A DNA stretch of 26,389 nucleotides from Chloroflexota bacterium (GCA_002708145.1 PAOV01000018.1:21318-47706), one strand, 5' to 3'; numbered from the stretch's first letter, positions 14,344 through 23,751 are shown. Translations and numbers: made by a program. Notes: a model not told the origin generated them from the letters alone.

Positions 14344-15285
14344 ATGTTAAAAAAAGCATTAATAACTGGAGCAGCTGGTTTTATTGGTTCAAACTTAACT
14401 CATAAATTACTTGATAAAAATATAGAAGTTCTAGCTATTGACGATTTTTCTTCTGGAAAAATAAATAATATTCCAAAGAAACATAAAAACTTAAGTCTAA
14501 ATAAAATGAGTATTTTAGATGAAAATCTTGAAAAATTAATAATGGATTTCAATCCTGATATTACATATCATTTAGCTGCACAAATTAGCGTGTCCTCATC
14601 AACAAAAAATCCTTTATATGACGCAAAAATTAATATTATGGGAAGTATTAATTTATTAGAAATCATAAAAAAATTAGATCAAAAACATAAATTTATTTAT
14701 GTTACCTCAGGAGGGACTGTTTACGGTGAGCCTAAAAATCTCCCAGCTCCAGAGAATAACCCAATTGAACCACTCTCGCAATACGGTGCTTCAAAATATT
14801 CAATAGAAAATTACCTAAAGATTTATAATAAACTGTACCAGACTAAATATACTATCCTTAGATTAGGTAATGTCTATGGACCAAAACAAGACCCCCATGG
14901 CGAAGCAGGTGTAGTTGCTATTTTTATAAAAGCAATGTTGACACAAAAACATTTTGAGATTTATGGAGATGGAAAAAATCAAAGAGATTATATATATGTT
15001 GACGATGTGATTAATGCAATAATGTTAGCCGCTGAATCAAATGAGTTTGGGCCATTTAATATTGGCACTGGCATAGGAACTTCAACAAATAAAATATTTT
15101 CTATAATATCAAAATATTGTGAATTCTCAGACCTTCCTATATATAGCAAGCCGCGACCTGGAGATATTAATAAAATCATTTTAGATATTAATAAGGCGAA
15201 AAAAGAAATCAATTGGTTTCCAAAATTTAATATTGATGAAGGTATAAAAAGAACTGTAGATTGGTTTAGGAAGAACGTAGATTAG
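14344..15285 (+). CDS. NAD-dependent sugar-nucleotide epimerase/dehydratase (GalE-like SDR)
   Basis: An extended short-chain dehydrogenase of 313 residues. Its Rossmann motif TGAAGFIGS (GxxGxxG at residues 9-15), AIDDFSSGK (Asp binding the NAD ribose), YHLAAQISVSSS, YVTSGGTVYGEP (catalytic Ser/Thr near 122-125) and QYGASKYSIE (Tyr147 and Lys151 of YxxxK) are followed by LRLGNVYGPKQDPHGEAG and YGDGKNQRDYIYVDDV, as in UDP-glucose 4-epimerases. It probably interconverts UDP-hexoses for cell-surface polysaccharide. Other sugar substrates are possible. The gene stands alone, and its last 20 bases overlap the end of sufU on the opposite strand. Confidence 0.9.
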   Translation: MLKKALITGAAGFIGSNLTHKLLDKNIEVLAIDDFSSGKINNIPKKHKNLSLNKMSILDENLEKLIMDFNPDITYHLAAQISVSSSTKNPLYDAKINIMGSINLLEIIKKLDQKHKFIYVTSGGTVYGEPKNLPAPENNPIEPLSQYGASKYSIENYLKIYNKLYQTKYTILRLGNVYGPKQDPHGEAGVVAIFIKAMLTQKHFEIYGDGKNQRDYIYVDDVINAIMLAAESNEFGPFNIGTGIGTSTNKIFSIISKYCEFSDLPIYSKPRPGDINKIILDINKAKKEINWFPKFNIDEGIKRTVDWFRKNVD

Positions 15286-15730
15286 CATTGATTAAGTCGT
15301 AAAAACCTGTCCAACCTAATAATGCACATTTAATTCTAATAGGGAATTTTTGTACTCCAGAAAGAGCGTCTATATCTTGTATGTTTTCTCTATCTTTTTC
15401 GGAAATTTCTTCACCTTTCAGCATATTTCTAACAATATTTACTGCATTAAGGATTTCTTTGACATTTTTTCCTTCAACATATTCTGCAAGTAAAGATGCT
15501 GAAGCTTGACTAATTGCGCAACCTCTACCAGATACAGAAATCCCTTCTAATTTATCATCGTTAAATTTTGCTTGAATTCGTAACTCATCACCACAAAAGG
15601 GGTTGTTTATTTCTTCATCAAAATCAGGATTATCAATAAATTTTTTGTTTCTAGGATTATGATAATGATCTAATATTATTGCTTCATATAAATCATCAAG
15701 ACCATCTAGTCCACCCATTTGACTTATCAT
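15266..15730 (-). CDS. sufU: SufU-type sulfur relay / scaffold protein
   Basis: An IscU-like SufU protein of 154 residues. The three conserved cysteines are Cys46 (NPFCGDE, with Asp48), Cys71 (GRGCAISQAS) and Cys135 (RIKCALLGW). The insert between the second and third Cys, and the NPxCGD/GxGCxIS signatures, mark SufU rather than IscU. SufU takes persulfide sulfur from SufS in a zinc-dependent way and passes it to SufBCD. The start ATG at 15730 overlaps the stop of sufS by 4 bases; a second Met (residue 5) is an alternative start. It is the last gene of the suf operon and its 3' end overlaps the convergent epimerase gene. Confidence 0.94.
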   Translation of the reverse strand: MISQMGGLDGLDDLYEAIILDHYHNPRNKKFIDNPDFDEEINNPFCGDELRIQAKFNDDKLEGISVSGRGCAISQASASLLAEYVEGKNVKEILNAVNIVRNMLKGEEISEKDRENIQDIDALSGVQKFPIRIKCALLGWTGFYDLINANLRSS

Positions 15731-16962
15731 TTAGTAAAATATCCTTCGATTTGTTCTAATGAATATAGAAAAGCATCTACTTCATCAATAGTATTATAAA
15801 CATAAAAACTTATTCTAGCTGCAGCAACAATATCATAGCTCCTAACCAGAGGCATTGCACAATGGTGACCAGTACGAATAGCTATTCCTCTTTGATCTAG
15901 AGCTGTTCCGAGATCATGAGGGTGGATATCTTCATGATAAAAAGAAATAACTCCCCCTCTATCTTTGAAGTCAGGTGATCCTAATATATGGATTTTCTTC
16001 AAACTTAACATTTTGCTCATTGCATACTCGGTAATTAATTTTTCATGTTGCCATATATTATCGATACCTATTTGATTCAAATAATCTACAGCCACCCCAG
16101 ACGCAATAGCATCCGCAAAATTTGGAGTGCCAGCCTCAAATTTGTATGGAAGACTATTCCATTTTGCATCTTTTTCGTAACTAACCTCTAAAATCATGTC
16201 GCCACCGAACATATAAGGAGGCATTTCATCAAGCAATTGCTTTCTACCGTATAATATTCCAATTCCCGTTGGCCCCATCATCTTATGCAAAGAAAAAGTT
16301 AAAAAATCCACATCTAAATCGCTAACATCAACAGGCATATGGGGTACACTTTGAGCTGCATCAAGTAAAACAACAGCATTTTTATCGTGAGCAATATCTA
16401 TAATTTTTTTCGCAGGATTAATAGTTCCTAACACATTTGAAACATGAGTTAATGCAACAATTTTAGTTTTTGAATCAATAATTTTCCCAATATTATTAAA
16501 TTCTATTTTCCCATCATTAGACATAGGCAAATATCTAATTTCAGCATTTTTCTTTTTTGCTATCTGTTGCCATGGGACAATATTAGAATGATGCTCCATA
16601 GGTGTTATAACAATATTATCGCCAGACATAATATTTTTTTCACCCCAAGTGAAAGCAACTAAATTAATAGACTCACTTGTATTTCTAGTCCAAATAACTG
16701 TCTCAGGAGAAGGAGAGTTTATTAACTTAGCAATTTTTTCTCTTGCAAATTCATAATTTTCTGTAGATTCAATTGATAAAGTGTGAACGCCACGATGAAC
16801 ATTTGAGTTACTAGTTTTATAAAAATTACTTATTGAATCTATAACACTGTTCGGCTTTTGTGTGGTAGCTGCGTTATCGAGATATACTAATTTATTACCA
16901 TTTACTTTGCGTGACAATATTGGAAAATCAGATCTGATTTTTTGTATATCTAATTTTTTCAT
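15727..16962 (-). CDS. sufS: Cysteine desulfurase SufS
   Basis: A PLP enzyme (class V aminotransferase fold) of 411 residues. Motifs: YLDNAATTQKP, EHHSNIVPW, LDAAQSVPHMPVDV and FSLHKMMGPTGIG, with Lys227 holding PLP, and RTGHHCAMPL with catalytic Cys368, the short-loop group II (SufS) form. It removes sulfur from L-cysteine, giving alanine and an enzyme persulfide, and hands it to SufU encoded next. Start and stop overlap both neighbours by 4 bases (ATGA), showing tight coupling in the operon. Because it consumes cysteine, it draws on the same pool proposed to be sensed by the met leader. Confidence 0.95.
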   Translation of the reverse strand: MKKLDIQKIRSDFPILSRKVNGNKLVYLDNAATTQKPNSVIDSISNFYKTSNSNVHRGVHTLSIESTENYEFAREKIAKLINSPSPETVIWTRNTSESINLVAFTWGEKNIMSGDNIVITPMEHHSNIVPWQQIAKKKNAEIRYLPMSNDGKIEFNNIGKIIDSKTKIVALTHVSNVLGTINPAKKIIDIAHDKNAVVLLDAAQSVPHMPVDVSDLDVDFLTFSLHKMMGPTGIGILYGRKQLLDEMPPYMFGGDMILEVSYEKDAKWNSLPYKFEAGTPNFADAIASGVAVDYLNQIGIDNIWQHEKLITEYAMSKMLSLKKIHILGSPDFKDRGGVISFYHEDIHPHDLGTALDQRGIAIRTGHHCAMPLVRSYDIVAAARISFYVYNTIDEVDAFLYSLEQIEGYFTK

Positions 16963-18293
16963 GTAGTTCCTATCGTGTCAGATTCTGCTAATACAAGTGG
17001 GATTTTTTTGTTTATCAAATTACCAACAAAATTGCTCAATTCTTCATGAGTGAACTCATCTAACATTTCCTCTGCAAATCCTCTAACGAGCATACTCTTT
17101 GCTTCAATTTCTCCTAAACCTCTAGATAGTAAATAGAACAATGAATTCTTATCAACATGTCCTGCAGTAGCTCCATGGGCACATTCAACATCATCAGCGT
17201 ATATCTCTAATGAAGGTTTAGCATCAATCTCTGCTCCATAAGAAAGCATCAAATTTAAATCTTTTTGAGTAGCTACACTTTTTTGGGCATTTCTTTCAAC
17301 AATAACTTTCCCACTAAAAACAGCATGTGATTTTCCAGAAAGAATGCCCTTGTAAAATTGATTAGATATACAATTAGGAGATTTATGGCTTGTACTTATC
17401 TCATGATCTTGTTGTTGACTTCCGTGGGTTATATATATACCTCTTAAATCGGACTCAGAGCCTTCATCTTCTAGCTCAGCTAGAATGTCATTTCTACCTA
17501 TTGAAGCACCAGTTGCAAAACTCACTGAAGAGAATTTAGAATTTGATTCCTGAGATACTCTAGTAGTAGGAATATGAAAAGTATTTTCGTTTTCTTCTTG
17601 AATTCTGAAATGATTCATTGATGATTTAGGATTTAACTTTATCTCTGTAACAGGAATAACAAGCTGAGATTTATTGGTGAAATTAATATATGACTCTATT
17701 AATTCAATATTTAAATTATCAGTAACTTCAATAAAAATTCTAGGCAATATAATTTTTTGTTTGCTGTCATTAGAAATAATATTTATAACATTGATAGGCT
17801 GAGTTATCTGAGAAGAAACCTCTATAAAAGCTATATCTTGAAATAGCGCAGAATTAAGTGCAACGAAATTATGATCACTTACTTTTGCAATTTTTGCGAC
17901 TTTTTCTGATAATTTTTTATTTTTTCTTACATCAGATATATTATAAAAATTTATACCAGTTTCAAAGGTGCTATCAGAGTGCGTTGATGAAAATTTTCCA
18001 TTGATAAAAATAATATTATTCCATTTTTTATCTTTGGGTAATTCATTTTCATCTATATTAATCTTTAAATTTTCTGCGTTATAATCGAGTTCATATGATT
18101 TTTTTTCTATAACATTTAGATTAGTATATTTCCATAATTCATTTTTTTTCCTAGAAGTAGGAAATCCCTTTGCTGAGAAAGTACTCCATGCATTTTTTCT
18201 AATAACATTGAGAACATTGCATGTCTCATTATTTATTATGCCAGTAAACATTTCTTGGTAGATTTTCATTTTTTTGCCAGAATTATTTGACAT
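16959..18293 (-). CDS. sufD: Fe-S cluster assembly protein SufD
   Basis: A 444-residue SufB/SufD-family protein with a divergent N-terminal part (FSAKGFPTSRKKNELWKYTN is the usual SufD entry) and a C-terminal beta-helix core: SHKSPNCISNQFYKGIL, GKVIVERNAQKSVATQ, NLMLSYGAEIDAKPSLEI, DDVECAHGATAGH and FYLLSRGLGEIEAKSML. His373 in the CAHGAT motif matches the key SufD histidine at the SufB-SufD interface. It pairs with SufB and the SufC ATPase as the cytosolic cluster-building scaffold. It lies 5 bases after sufC and overlaps sufS by 4. Confidence 0.94.
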   Translation of the reverse strand: MSNNSGKKMKIYQEMFTGIINNETCNVLNVIRKNAWSTFSAKGFPTSRKKNELWKYTNLNVIEKKSYELDYNAENLKINIDENELPKDKKWNNIIFINGKFSSTHSDSTFETGINFYNISDVRKNKKLSEKVAKIAKVSDHNFVALNSALFQDIAFIEVSSQITQPINVINIISNDSKQKIILPRIFIEVTDNLNIELIESYINFTNKSQLVIPVTEIKLNPKSSMNHFRIQEENENTFHIPTTRVSQESNSKFSSVSFATGASIGRNDILAELEDEGSESDLRGIYITHGSQQQDHEISTSHKSPNCISNQFYKGILSGKSHAVFSGKVIVERNAQKSVATQKDLNLMLSYGAEIDAKPSLEIYADDVECAHGATAGHVDKNSLFYLLSRGLGEIEAKSMLVRGFAEEMLDEFTHEELSNFVGNLINKKIPLVLAESDTIGTT

Positions 18294-18298
18294 AGTAT

Positions 18299-19045
18299 TT
18301 ACTGAAAATCCTTGTAACCGTTTTTTTCAACGTCCAGAGCTAAATCTGCATTACCTGTTTTTACAATTTTTCCGTCTACTAAAATATGAACTATATCTGG
18401 CTTTATGTAATTTAATAACCTTTGATAATGAGTTACTATTACAAATGATCTATCAGGTGACCGCATAGAATTAACTCCATCTGCAACTATCCTAAGTGCA
18501 TCAACGTCTAAACCAGAATCTGTTTCATCTAATATTGCTAATTGGGGTCTAAGAATTTCTAATTGAAGCATTTCATTTCTTTTTTTCTCACCTCCAGAAA
18601 AACCATCATTAAGTGATCTCTTAATTAATTCTGGGTTTACACCGCATGATTTCACCTTTTCATCAAAAAGTTTTGAAAATTCTCTAACGGATATTTTCGA
18701 TTCTCCATGATATTCAGATTTAGCATCCAAAGAAGCTTTAAGAAACTGCCAAGGGCGTACGCCTGGTATTTCAACAGGATATTGAAATGCAAGAAACATG
18801 CCTTTATGTGAACGTTCATCAGCGGGCAACTCAATTATATCTTCTCCATTAAAATTTATTTCACCATCGGTTACCTCATAATCAGGTCTCCCCATAAGTA
18901 CATTTGAAAATGTGCTTTTTCCTGATCCATTTGGCCCCATTATGGCATGAATTTCACCTGGATTTACTTCAATATTTACGCCTTTCAGTATATCTGAATC
19001 TTCAACATCTGCAACAGATGCACATAAATTTTTTACTTTTAACAT
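18299..19045 (-). CDS. sufC: Fe-S assembly ATPase SufC
   Basis: An ABC-type soluble ATPase of 248 residues with Walker A GPNGSGKST (37-45), Q-loop FQYPVEIPGV (typical of SufC), signature FSGGEKKRNEM and Walker B plus D-loop LAILDETDSGLDVDAL, then VTHYQRLL with the switch His. The Walker B Glu is present, so it should be catalytically active. It drives conformational change of SufB-SufD during cluster assembly. It sits 42 bases after sufB and 5 before sufD. Length is normal. Confidence 0.96.
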   Translation of the reverse strand: MLKVKNLCASVADVEDSDILKGVNIEVNPGEIHAIMGPNGSGKSTFSNVLMGRPDYEVTDGEINFNGEDIIELPADERSHKGMFLAFQYPVEIPGVRPWQFLKASLDAKSEYHGESKISVREFSKLFDEKVKSCGVNPELIKRSLNDGFSGGEKKRNEMLQLEILRPQLAILDETDSGLDVDALRIVADGVNSMRSPDRSFVIVTHYQRLLNYIKPDIVHILVDGKIVKTGNADLALDVEKNGYKDFQ

Positions 19046-19087
19046 AATTTCTCTTTCAAGTATTCTTAGGTTCTAATCTAATAATTT

Positions 19088-20551
19088 TTATCCAACTGCG
19101 CCCTCTAAGGACACTTTAAGAAGCTGGGAAGCTTCGACTGCAAATTCGAAAGGCAATTCTCTAATTACATCTCTACTCCACCCAGTGATAATCATATGAT
19201 GGGCTTCTTCTTCTGATAAACCTCTAGACATTAAATAGAATAATTTATCTTCGCTAACTTTAGAAGTTGAAGCTTCATGTTCCAATCTTGCTGTAGGATT
19301 TCTTACCTCAATATATGGCACTGTATGAGCCCCGCATTGATCACCCACTAACAAGGAATCACATATTGTATGATTTACTGCATTTTCAGCACCAGGTAGT
19401 ATCTGTACTTGCCCTCTGTAGGTATTATTACCTTTACCTGCAGAAATACCTTTTGATACGATTGTAGATTTAGTATTCTTACCTAAATGAATCATCTTAG
19501 TACCGGTATCCGCTTGTTGATGGTTATTTGTTAGTGCGACTGAATAGAATTCTCCAACTGAATTATCTCCTTTCAAAATCACACTAGGGTATTTCCATGT
19601 AATAGCTGACCCAGTTTCAACTTGAGTCCACGAAATTTTAGCGTTTTTTTCAGCCCTACCCCTTTTTGTAACAAAATTATATACACCCCCCTCTCCTTCT
19701 GGTGTTCCAGGGAACCAATTTTGAATTGTAGAATATTTTATTTCAGCATCTTCTAAAGCAACCAATTCGACTACTGCAGCATGAAGCTGGTGTGATTTTC
19801 TAAAAGGTGCTGTACACCCTTCAAGATATGAAACATAAGAACCTTTATCTGCAACAATCAAAGTCCTTTCAAATTGACCAGAACCCTCTGTATTAATTCT
19901 AAAATATGTCATTAATTCAATAGGGCATCTTACACCTGGTGGGATATACGCGAATGACCCATCACTGAAAACTGCAGAATTGAGACCTGCAAAAAAGTTA
20001 TCAGAAAAAGGGACAACAGATCCAAGATATTTCTTAACTAAATCAGGATGATTTTTTACAGCTTCACTAAAAGAACAAAAAATTATACCGAGTTCTTTTA
20101 ATTTATCCTCCATTGTAGTTGCAACCGAAACAGAGTCAAAAACAGCATCAACAGCTACACCAGCTAACTTTTCTCTTTCATTCAAAGGTATTCCAAGTTT
20201 TTCAAAAGTTTCTAACATTTCTGGATCTACTTCATCAAGACTTTTTGGGGTATTAGAACTTGACTTTGGAGCAGCATAATAATATATATCTTGATAATCA
20301 ATACCAGGGTAATTAATCATAGCCCAGTCAGGCTCTCCCTCAGATTTATTTAATTTTTCCCAATTTTCATAAGCTTTGATTCTCCAATCTAACAACCAAG
20401 CAGGTTCATCTTTTTTGGATGAAATTAACTTTACAATATCAGTATTTAAACCCTTAGGAGCCAATTCTGTTTCAACATCAGTTGTAAAACCCCACTGATA
20501 TTCATCTCCAGATAAATCTGAATTTCTAGAAATTGTATTTTTATTAGTCAA
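19088..20551 (-). CDS. sufB: Fe-S cluster assembly scaffold SufB
   Basis: A protein of 487 residues with the full SufB pattern: YQWGFTTDVETELAPKGL, FAYIPPGVRCPIELMTYFRI, YLEGCTAP, HQLHAAVVELVALEDAEIK, NFVTKRGRA and GDQCGAHTVPYIEVRNP. Cys406 of QCGAHT matches the catalytic Cys of E. coli SufB (Cys405). LEHEASTSKVSEDKLFYLMS follows. The start codon is TTG at 20551, with AGGA about 8 bases upstream; there is no other Met near the conserved N-terminus. It heads the operon sufB-C-D-S-U. A good promoter lies at 20599-20627. No IscR- or SufR-like regulator gene is next to it. Confidence 0.95.
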   Translation of the reverse strand: MTNKNTISRNSDLSGDEYQWGFTTDVETELAPKGLNTDIVKLISSKKDEPAWLLDWRIKAYENWEKLNKSEGEPDWAMINYPGIDYQDIYYYAAPKSSSNTPKSLDEVDPEMLETFEKLGIPLNEREKLAGVAVDAVFDSVSVATTMEDKLKELGIIFCSFSEAVKNHPDLVKKYLGSVVPFSDNFFAGLNSAVFSDGSFAYIPPGVRCPIELMTYFRINTEGSGQFERTLIVADKGSYVSYLEGCTAPFRKSHQLHAAVVELVALEDAEIKYSTIQNWFPGTPEGEGGVYNFVTKRGRAEKNAKISWTQVETGSAITWKYPSVILKGDNSVGEFYSVALTNNHQQADTGTKMIHLGKNTKSTIVSKGISAGKGNNTYRGQVQILPGAENAVNHTICDSLLVGDQCGAHTVPYIEVRNPTARLEHEASTSKVSEDKLFYLMSRGLSEEEAHHMIITGWSRDVIRELPFEFAVEASQLLKVSLEGAVG

Positions 20552-20598
20552 AAAGTTTTCCTGAAAATAAAATAATTGGTTAATAAATCTTATTATTA

Positions 20599-20627
20599 AT
20601 TTTATTGTTTTTATTGTTACTAGTCAA
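20599..20627 (-). promoter_or_regulatory. Candidate promoter for the suf operon
   Basis: On the minus strand, TTGACT (20627-20622) is followed after exactly 17 bases by TAAAAT (20604-20599). Each hexamer matches 5 of 6 sigma70-type consensus bases. Transcription would start about 40 bases before the sufB TTG. The -35 box overlaps the proposed gatB -35 box on the other strand. Confidence 0.6.
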
Positions 20628-20649
20628 CATAAAATTATTAAATTATAAT
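20621..20649 (+). promoter_or_regulatory. Candidate promoter for gatB-secG
   Basis: TATAAT at 20644-20649 (perfect -10) lies 17 bases after TAGTCA at 20621-20626 (4 of 6 for -35). Transcription would start near 20656, about 25 bases before the gatB start. Five bases of the -35 are shared with the divergent suf promoter. Confidence 0.5.
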
Positions 20650-20680
20650 AATGTAAATAGTTAGTTTTAGGAGAAAAAAA

Positions 20681-22150
20681 TTGGAGTATGAAGCAGTTAT
20701 TGGACTTGAAACACACGTCCAGCTGAAAACTAAAAGTAAAATGTTCAGCTATTCTAGTGCAGAGTACCAAAATGCTGAGCCAAACTCTATTGTTGACCCA
20801 ATAAGTATGGCACTTCCAGGAACTTTACCAGTAGTTAATAAAAAAGCTGTTGAGTATGCCATTAGGATAGGTTTAGCACTAGATTGCAATATTACTAATA
20901 TTACAAAATTTGACAGAAAAAACTATACATATCCCGACCTAATGAAGGGGTATCAAATTACACAATTAGACCACCCTATTGCTACAGAAGGTAAACTAAA
21001 ACTTGATAATTCTAGTAGTAAAGAAATTCGAATTAACAGGGTACACATGGAAGAAGATGTTGCTAGGTTGATTCACTATCCAAGCTCTAATGACCAAGAG
21101 TCATATTCATTGGTTGATATAAACAGATCTGGAACTCCACTAATGGAAATAGTAACAGAGCCAGATTTATGTGATTCAAGTGAAGTAGAATCTTACATTA
21201 ATTCGCTTCAACAAATAATTAGATATATAGGAGTGGGAACTGCAAATATGGAAGAGGGATCATTTAGATGTGATGCAAATATTAGTGTTAGACCAAAAGG
21301 TACTAACTTAATGAATACAAAAGTTGAAGTAAAAAATATGAACAGAATTAAAGCTGTCACAAGAGCGGTAGATTATGAAATAAAAAGACAAATAAAAATG
21401 ATTAAAGATGGCGAGAGAATTATACAAGAAACTAGAGGGTGGAATGATGAAAAAGGAGTGACAATTCCTCAAAGAAGCAAAGAAGAAGCTCATGATTATA
21501 GATTTTTTCCTGAACCAGACATTCCACCTCTAGAAATCAAAGAATCATGGATTAAGGAAATAAATAAATCTATGCCTGAACTACCTTCAATAAAGAAAAA
21601 AAGATTCCAGGATTACTGGGGGCTATCTGAATATGATTCAAGTATAATTACTAGTTCATTGAAAAACGCACAGTACTATGAAGAAGTATGTAATAATAGA
21701 AATTATAAAAATGATAATGAAAAGCATTTATTGGCCAAAGAGGTAGCTAACTGGATTATTGGCGAGATGACAAGACTAATGAATAATGATGGTAAAAAAG
21801 ATGTTTATGAAACAAAAATTACGCCAAATAACCTGTTTAAATTAGTAGAGAAATTTAAGAATAGAGAAATTAATAATAACTCCGCAAAAAAAGTTTTTGA
21901 GATAATGTACCATGAAGGAAAAGAACCTAACAGTATTATTAAGCGATTAGGATTAGAGGTAATTTCAGATTCCGATTCTTTATCCCCAATAATAGATGAT
22001 ATCATTGAAAAGAATAATCAAGCAGTGAATGATTATAAAAATGGAAAAGAAGCTTCACTAAAATATTTGATTGGTCAAGTGATGAAAGCAACAAAAGGCC
22101 AAGCAGATCCATCAGAAGCAAGCCAACTTATCATTAGTAAACTTAGTTAA
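20681..22150 (+). CDS. gatB: Asp-tRNA(Asn)/Glu-tRNA(Gln) amidotransferase subunit B
   Basis: A 489-residue protein. Start TTG at 20681 is decided by AGGAG at 20669-20673 (7-base spacing) and by the conserved N-terminus EYEAVIGLETHVQLKTKSKMFS, with no nearby ATG. Motifs include YPDLMKGYQITQ, VHMEEDVARLIH, SGTPLMEIVTEPDL and MEEGSFRCDANISVRP (catalytic/tRNA cradle), then RFFPEPDIPPLEI. The C-terminal helical and YqeY-like domain ends with LIGQVMKATKGQADP. With GatA and GatC (not in this window) it converts misacylated Glu-tRNA(Gln) or Asp-tRNA(Asn) to the correct amide form. secG follows after 32 bases. Confidence 0.96.
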   Translation: MEYEAVIGLETHVQLKTKSKMFSYSSAEYQNAEPNSIVDPISMALPGTLPVVNKKAVEYAIRIGLALDCNITNITKFDRKNYTYPDLMKGYQITQLDHPIATEGKLKLDNSSSKEIRINRVHMEEDVARLIHYPSSNDQESYSLVDINRSGTPLMEIVTEPDLCDSSEVESYINSLQQIIRYIGVGTANMEEGSFRCDANISVRPKGTNLMNTKVEVKNMNRIKAVTRAVDYEIKRQIKMIKDGERIIQETRGWNDEKGVTIPQRSKEEAHDYRFFPEPDIPPLEIKESWIKEINKSMPELPSIKKKRFQDYWGLSEYDSSIITSSLKNAQYYEEVCNNRNYKNDNEKHLLAKEVANWIIGEMTRLMNNDGKKDVYETKITPNNLFKLVEKFKNREINNNSAKKVFEIMYHEGKEPNSIIKRLGLEVISDSDSLSPIIDDIIEKNNQAVNDYKNGKEASLKYLIGQVMKATKGQADPSEASQLIISKLS

Positions 22151-22182
22151 ATACATATATAATATTTTGTAAAGGAACTATA

Positions 22183-22389
22183 ATGTTTAGCATATTACTT
22201 ATAATAATTGCAACTTCGTTAATTGCAGTATTGCTTCTTCAAGCAAGAGGTTCTGGATCTTCACTTTTTGGTGAAGCAACCAGTACTTTTAGGTCAAGAA
22301 GAGGTTTGGAGCAATTATTATTTAGGCTAACTATAATTCTAGCCGTAATTTTTGTAGGTATTGCAATATTAAATGTTAGATTTGGATAA
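22183..22389 (+). CDS. secG: Preprotein translocase subunit SecG
   Basis: A small membrane protein of 68 residues with two hydrophobic helices (about residues 2-20 and 47-66). They are separated by a cytoplasmic loop carrying LLLQARGSGSSLFGEATSTF, which is the SecG signature (LLQxxkGxGlgxxFGg). It is an accessory subunit of the SecYEG channel. AAAGGA stands about 6 bases before ATG 22183. It is the second gene after gatB and convergent with cysS, 6 bases apart. Confidence 0.9.
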   Translation: MFSILLIIIATSLIAVLLLQARGSGSSLFGEATSTFRSRRGLEQLLFRLTIILAVIFVGIAILNVRFG

Positions 22390-22395
22390 ATCTAA

Positions 22396-23751
22396 CTATT
22401 TCCACTTAGTTCCTTCTGAGGTATCTGTAATTTCAATACCTAGGCTAAGTAATTCATCTCTAATCAAATCAGCCTCTTCCCAACTTTTATTTTGCCTTGC
22501 CTTATTTCTTTTTGAAATCATAAACTCTATTTCTAAAGCATCAATTTTTGATTCTTTTTCTAACTTTTTGTAGTCCAATCCTAAAATATTTGATAGTTCT
22601 CTAAATAAAATTAATCCTTCACTAACATTATAAGTAGATGTTGATTTATTAATCATTTTAGCTAGATCAAAAATAGTTGCGATTGCTTTTGGAGTATTTA
22701 AATCATCATCCATAGCGTCTATAAATCTTTTCTTAAACCTATCAAAATTCATTTCCTCAAGTTTTGGATTGAATATAATTTCCGAGTTTATTGCCCTCAA
22801 GCGAATCAGTGATTTTTCTGTTGAATGAATTAATCCTAAATCTAATAATGGATTTGTCCTGTAGTGACTCTGAAGAATCCATAATCTAATAGCATCTGAA
22901 CTAAAATTTTTTAGAGCTTCATTTATACTATATGTATTGCCTAAAGATTTACTCATTTCAGCACCTTTTACTCTGAGCATACCATTGTGCATCCAATATT
23001 TAACAAATGGTTTTTTAGAAGTGAATGATTCACTTTGAGCAATTTCATTTTCATGATGCGGGAAAGTTAGATCCATACCTCCACCATGAATATCAATTTG
23101 ATTACCAAGATGCTTTTTTATCATTGCTGAACATTCTATATGCCAACCAGGTCTACCTTTACTCCAAGGACTATCCCAATATGGCTCCGAATCCTTAGAG
23201 GTTTTCCACAAAGCAAAATCATTAGAATGCTTTTTATTATAATTTTGATCAATTCGTGAAGAATCATATTCTTCAAAATAAATATTACCGCTTAGTTTTC
23301 CATAGTCTTGAAATTTTTTCACATCAAAGTACACAGAGCCAAATGATTCATAAGCAAAACCTTTATCAATAAGACCCTTAATAAAATTAATTATCTCTTG
23401 GATATCTTCAGTAGCTCTTGGATGTATGTTAGATCTTAATACATTTAGACCATCCATAGAGTGAAAAAAAGATTTTATATATTTTTCTGAAATAATTTCA
23501 GATGAAGTTTTTTCTTTTACAGCTTTATTAATTATTTTGTCATCGATATCTGTAAAATTCTGAACTTTTTTTACATTATATCCTTTATATTTTAGATATC
23601 TATATAGTACATCAAAAACTATGCTACTAAGCGCATGCCCCAAATGTGAATGATCATAAACAGTAACACCACATATATACATGTTGACTTGCTCTGGATT
23701 ATTTGGTTCAAAAATCTCTTTTTTTCTACTAAAAGAATTATATATTTTCAT
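22396..23751 (-). CDS. cysS: Cysteinyl-tRNA synthetase
   Basis: A class I synthetase of 451 residues. MYICGVTVYDHSHLGHAL carries zinc ligand Cys27 and the HIGH-type motif HLGH (36-39); FTDIDDKIINKA, WHIECSAM (second zinc Cys), GGGMDLTFPHHENEIAQSE (zinc His and Glu) and EMSKSLGNTYS (KMSKS motif) follow. The first Lys of KMSKS is Glu here (E-M-S-K-S), a departure from the usual form, while the second Lys is kept. The C-terminal helical domain ends with ITDTSEGTKWK, typical of bacterial CysRS. It charges tRNA-Cys and therefore sets the signal that the proposed poly-Cys leaders would read. It lies 14 bases after ispDF as last gene of the clpC transcript. Confidence 0.95.
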   Translation of the reverse strand: MKIYNSFSRKKEIFEPNNPEQVNMYICGVTVYDHSHLGHALSSIVFDVLYRYLKYKGYNVKKVQNFTDIDDKIINKAVKEKTSSEIISEKYIKSFFHSMDGLNVLRSNIHPRATEDIQEIINFIKGLIDKGFAYESFGSVYFDVKKFQDYGKLSGNIYFEEYDSSRIDQNYNKKHSNDFALWKTSKDSEPYWDSPWSKGRPGWHIECSAMIKKHLGNQIDIHGGGMDLTFPHHENEIAQSESFTSKKPFVKYWMHNGMLRVKGAEMSKSLGNTYSINEALKNFSSDAIRLWILQSHYRTNPLLDLGLIHSTEKSLIRLRAINSEIIFNPKLEEMNFDRFKKRFIDAMDDDLNTPKAIATIFDLAKMINKSTSTYNVSEGLILFRELSNILGLDYKKLEKESKIDALEIEFMISKRNKARQNKSWEEADLIRDELLSLGIEITDTSEGTKWK

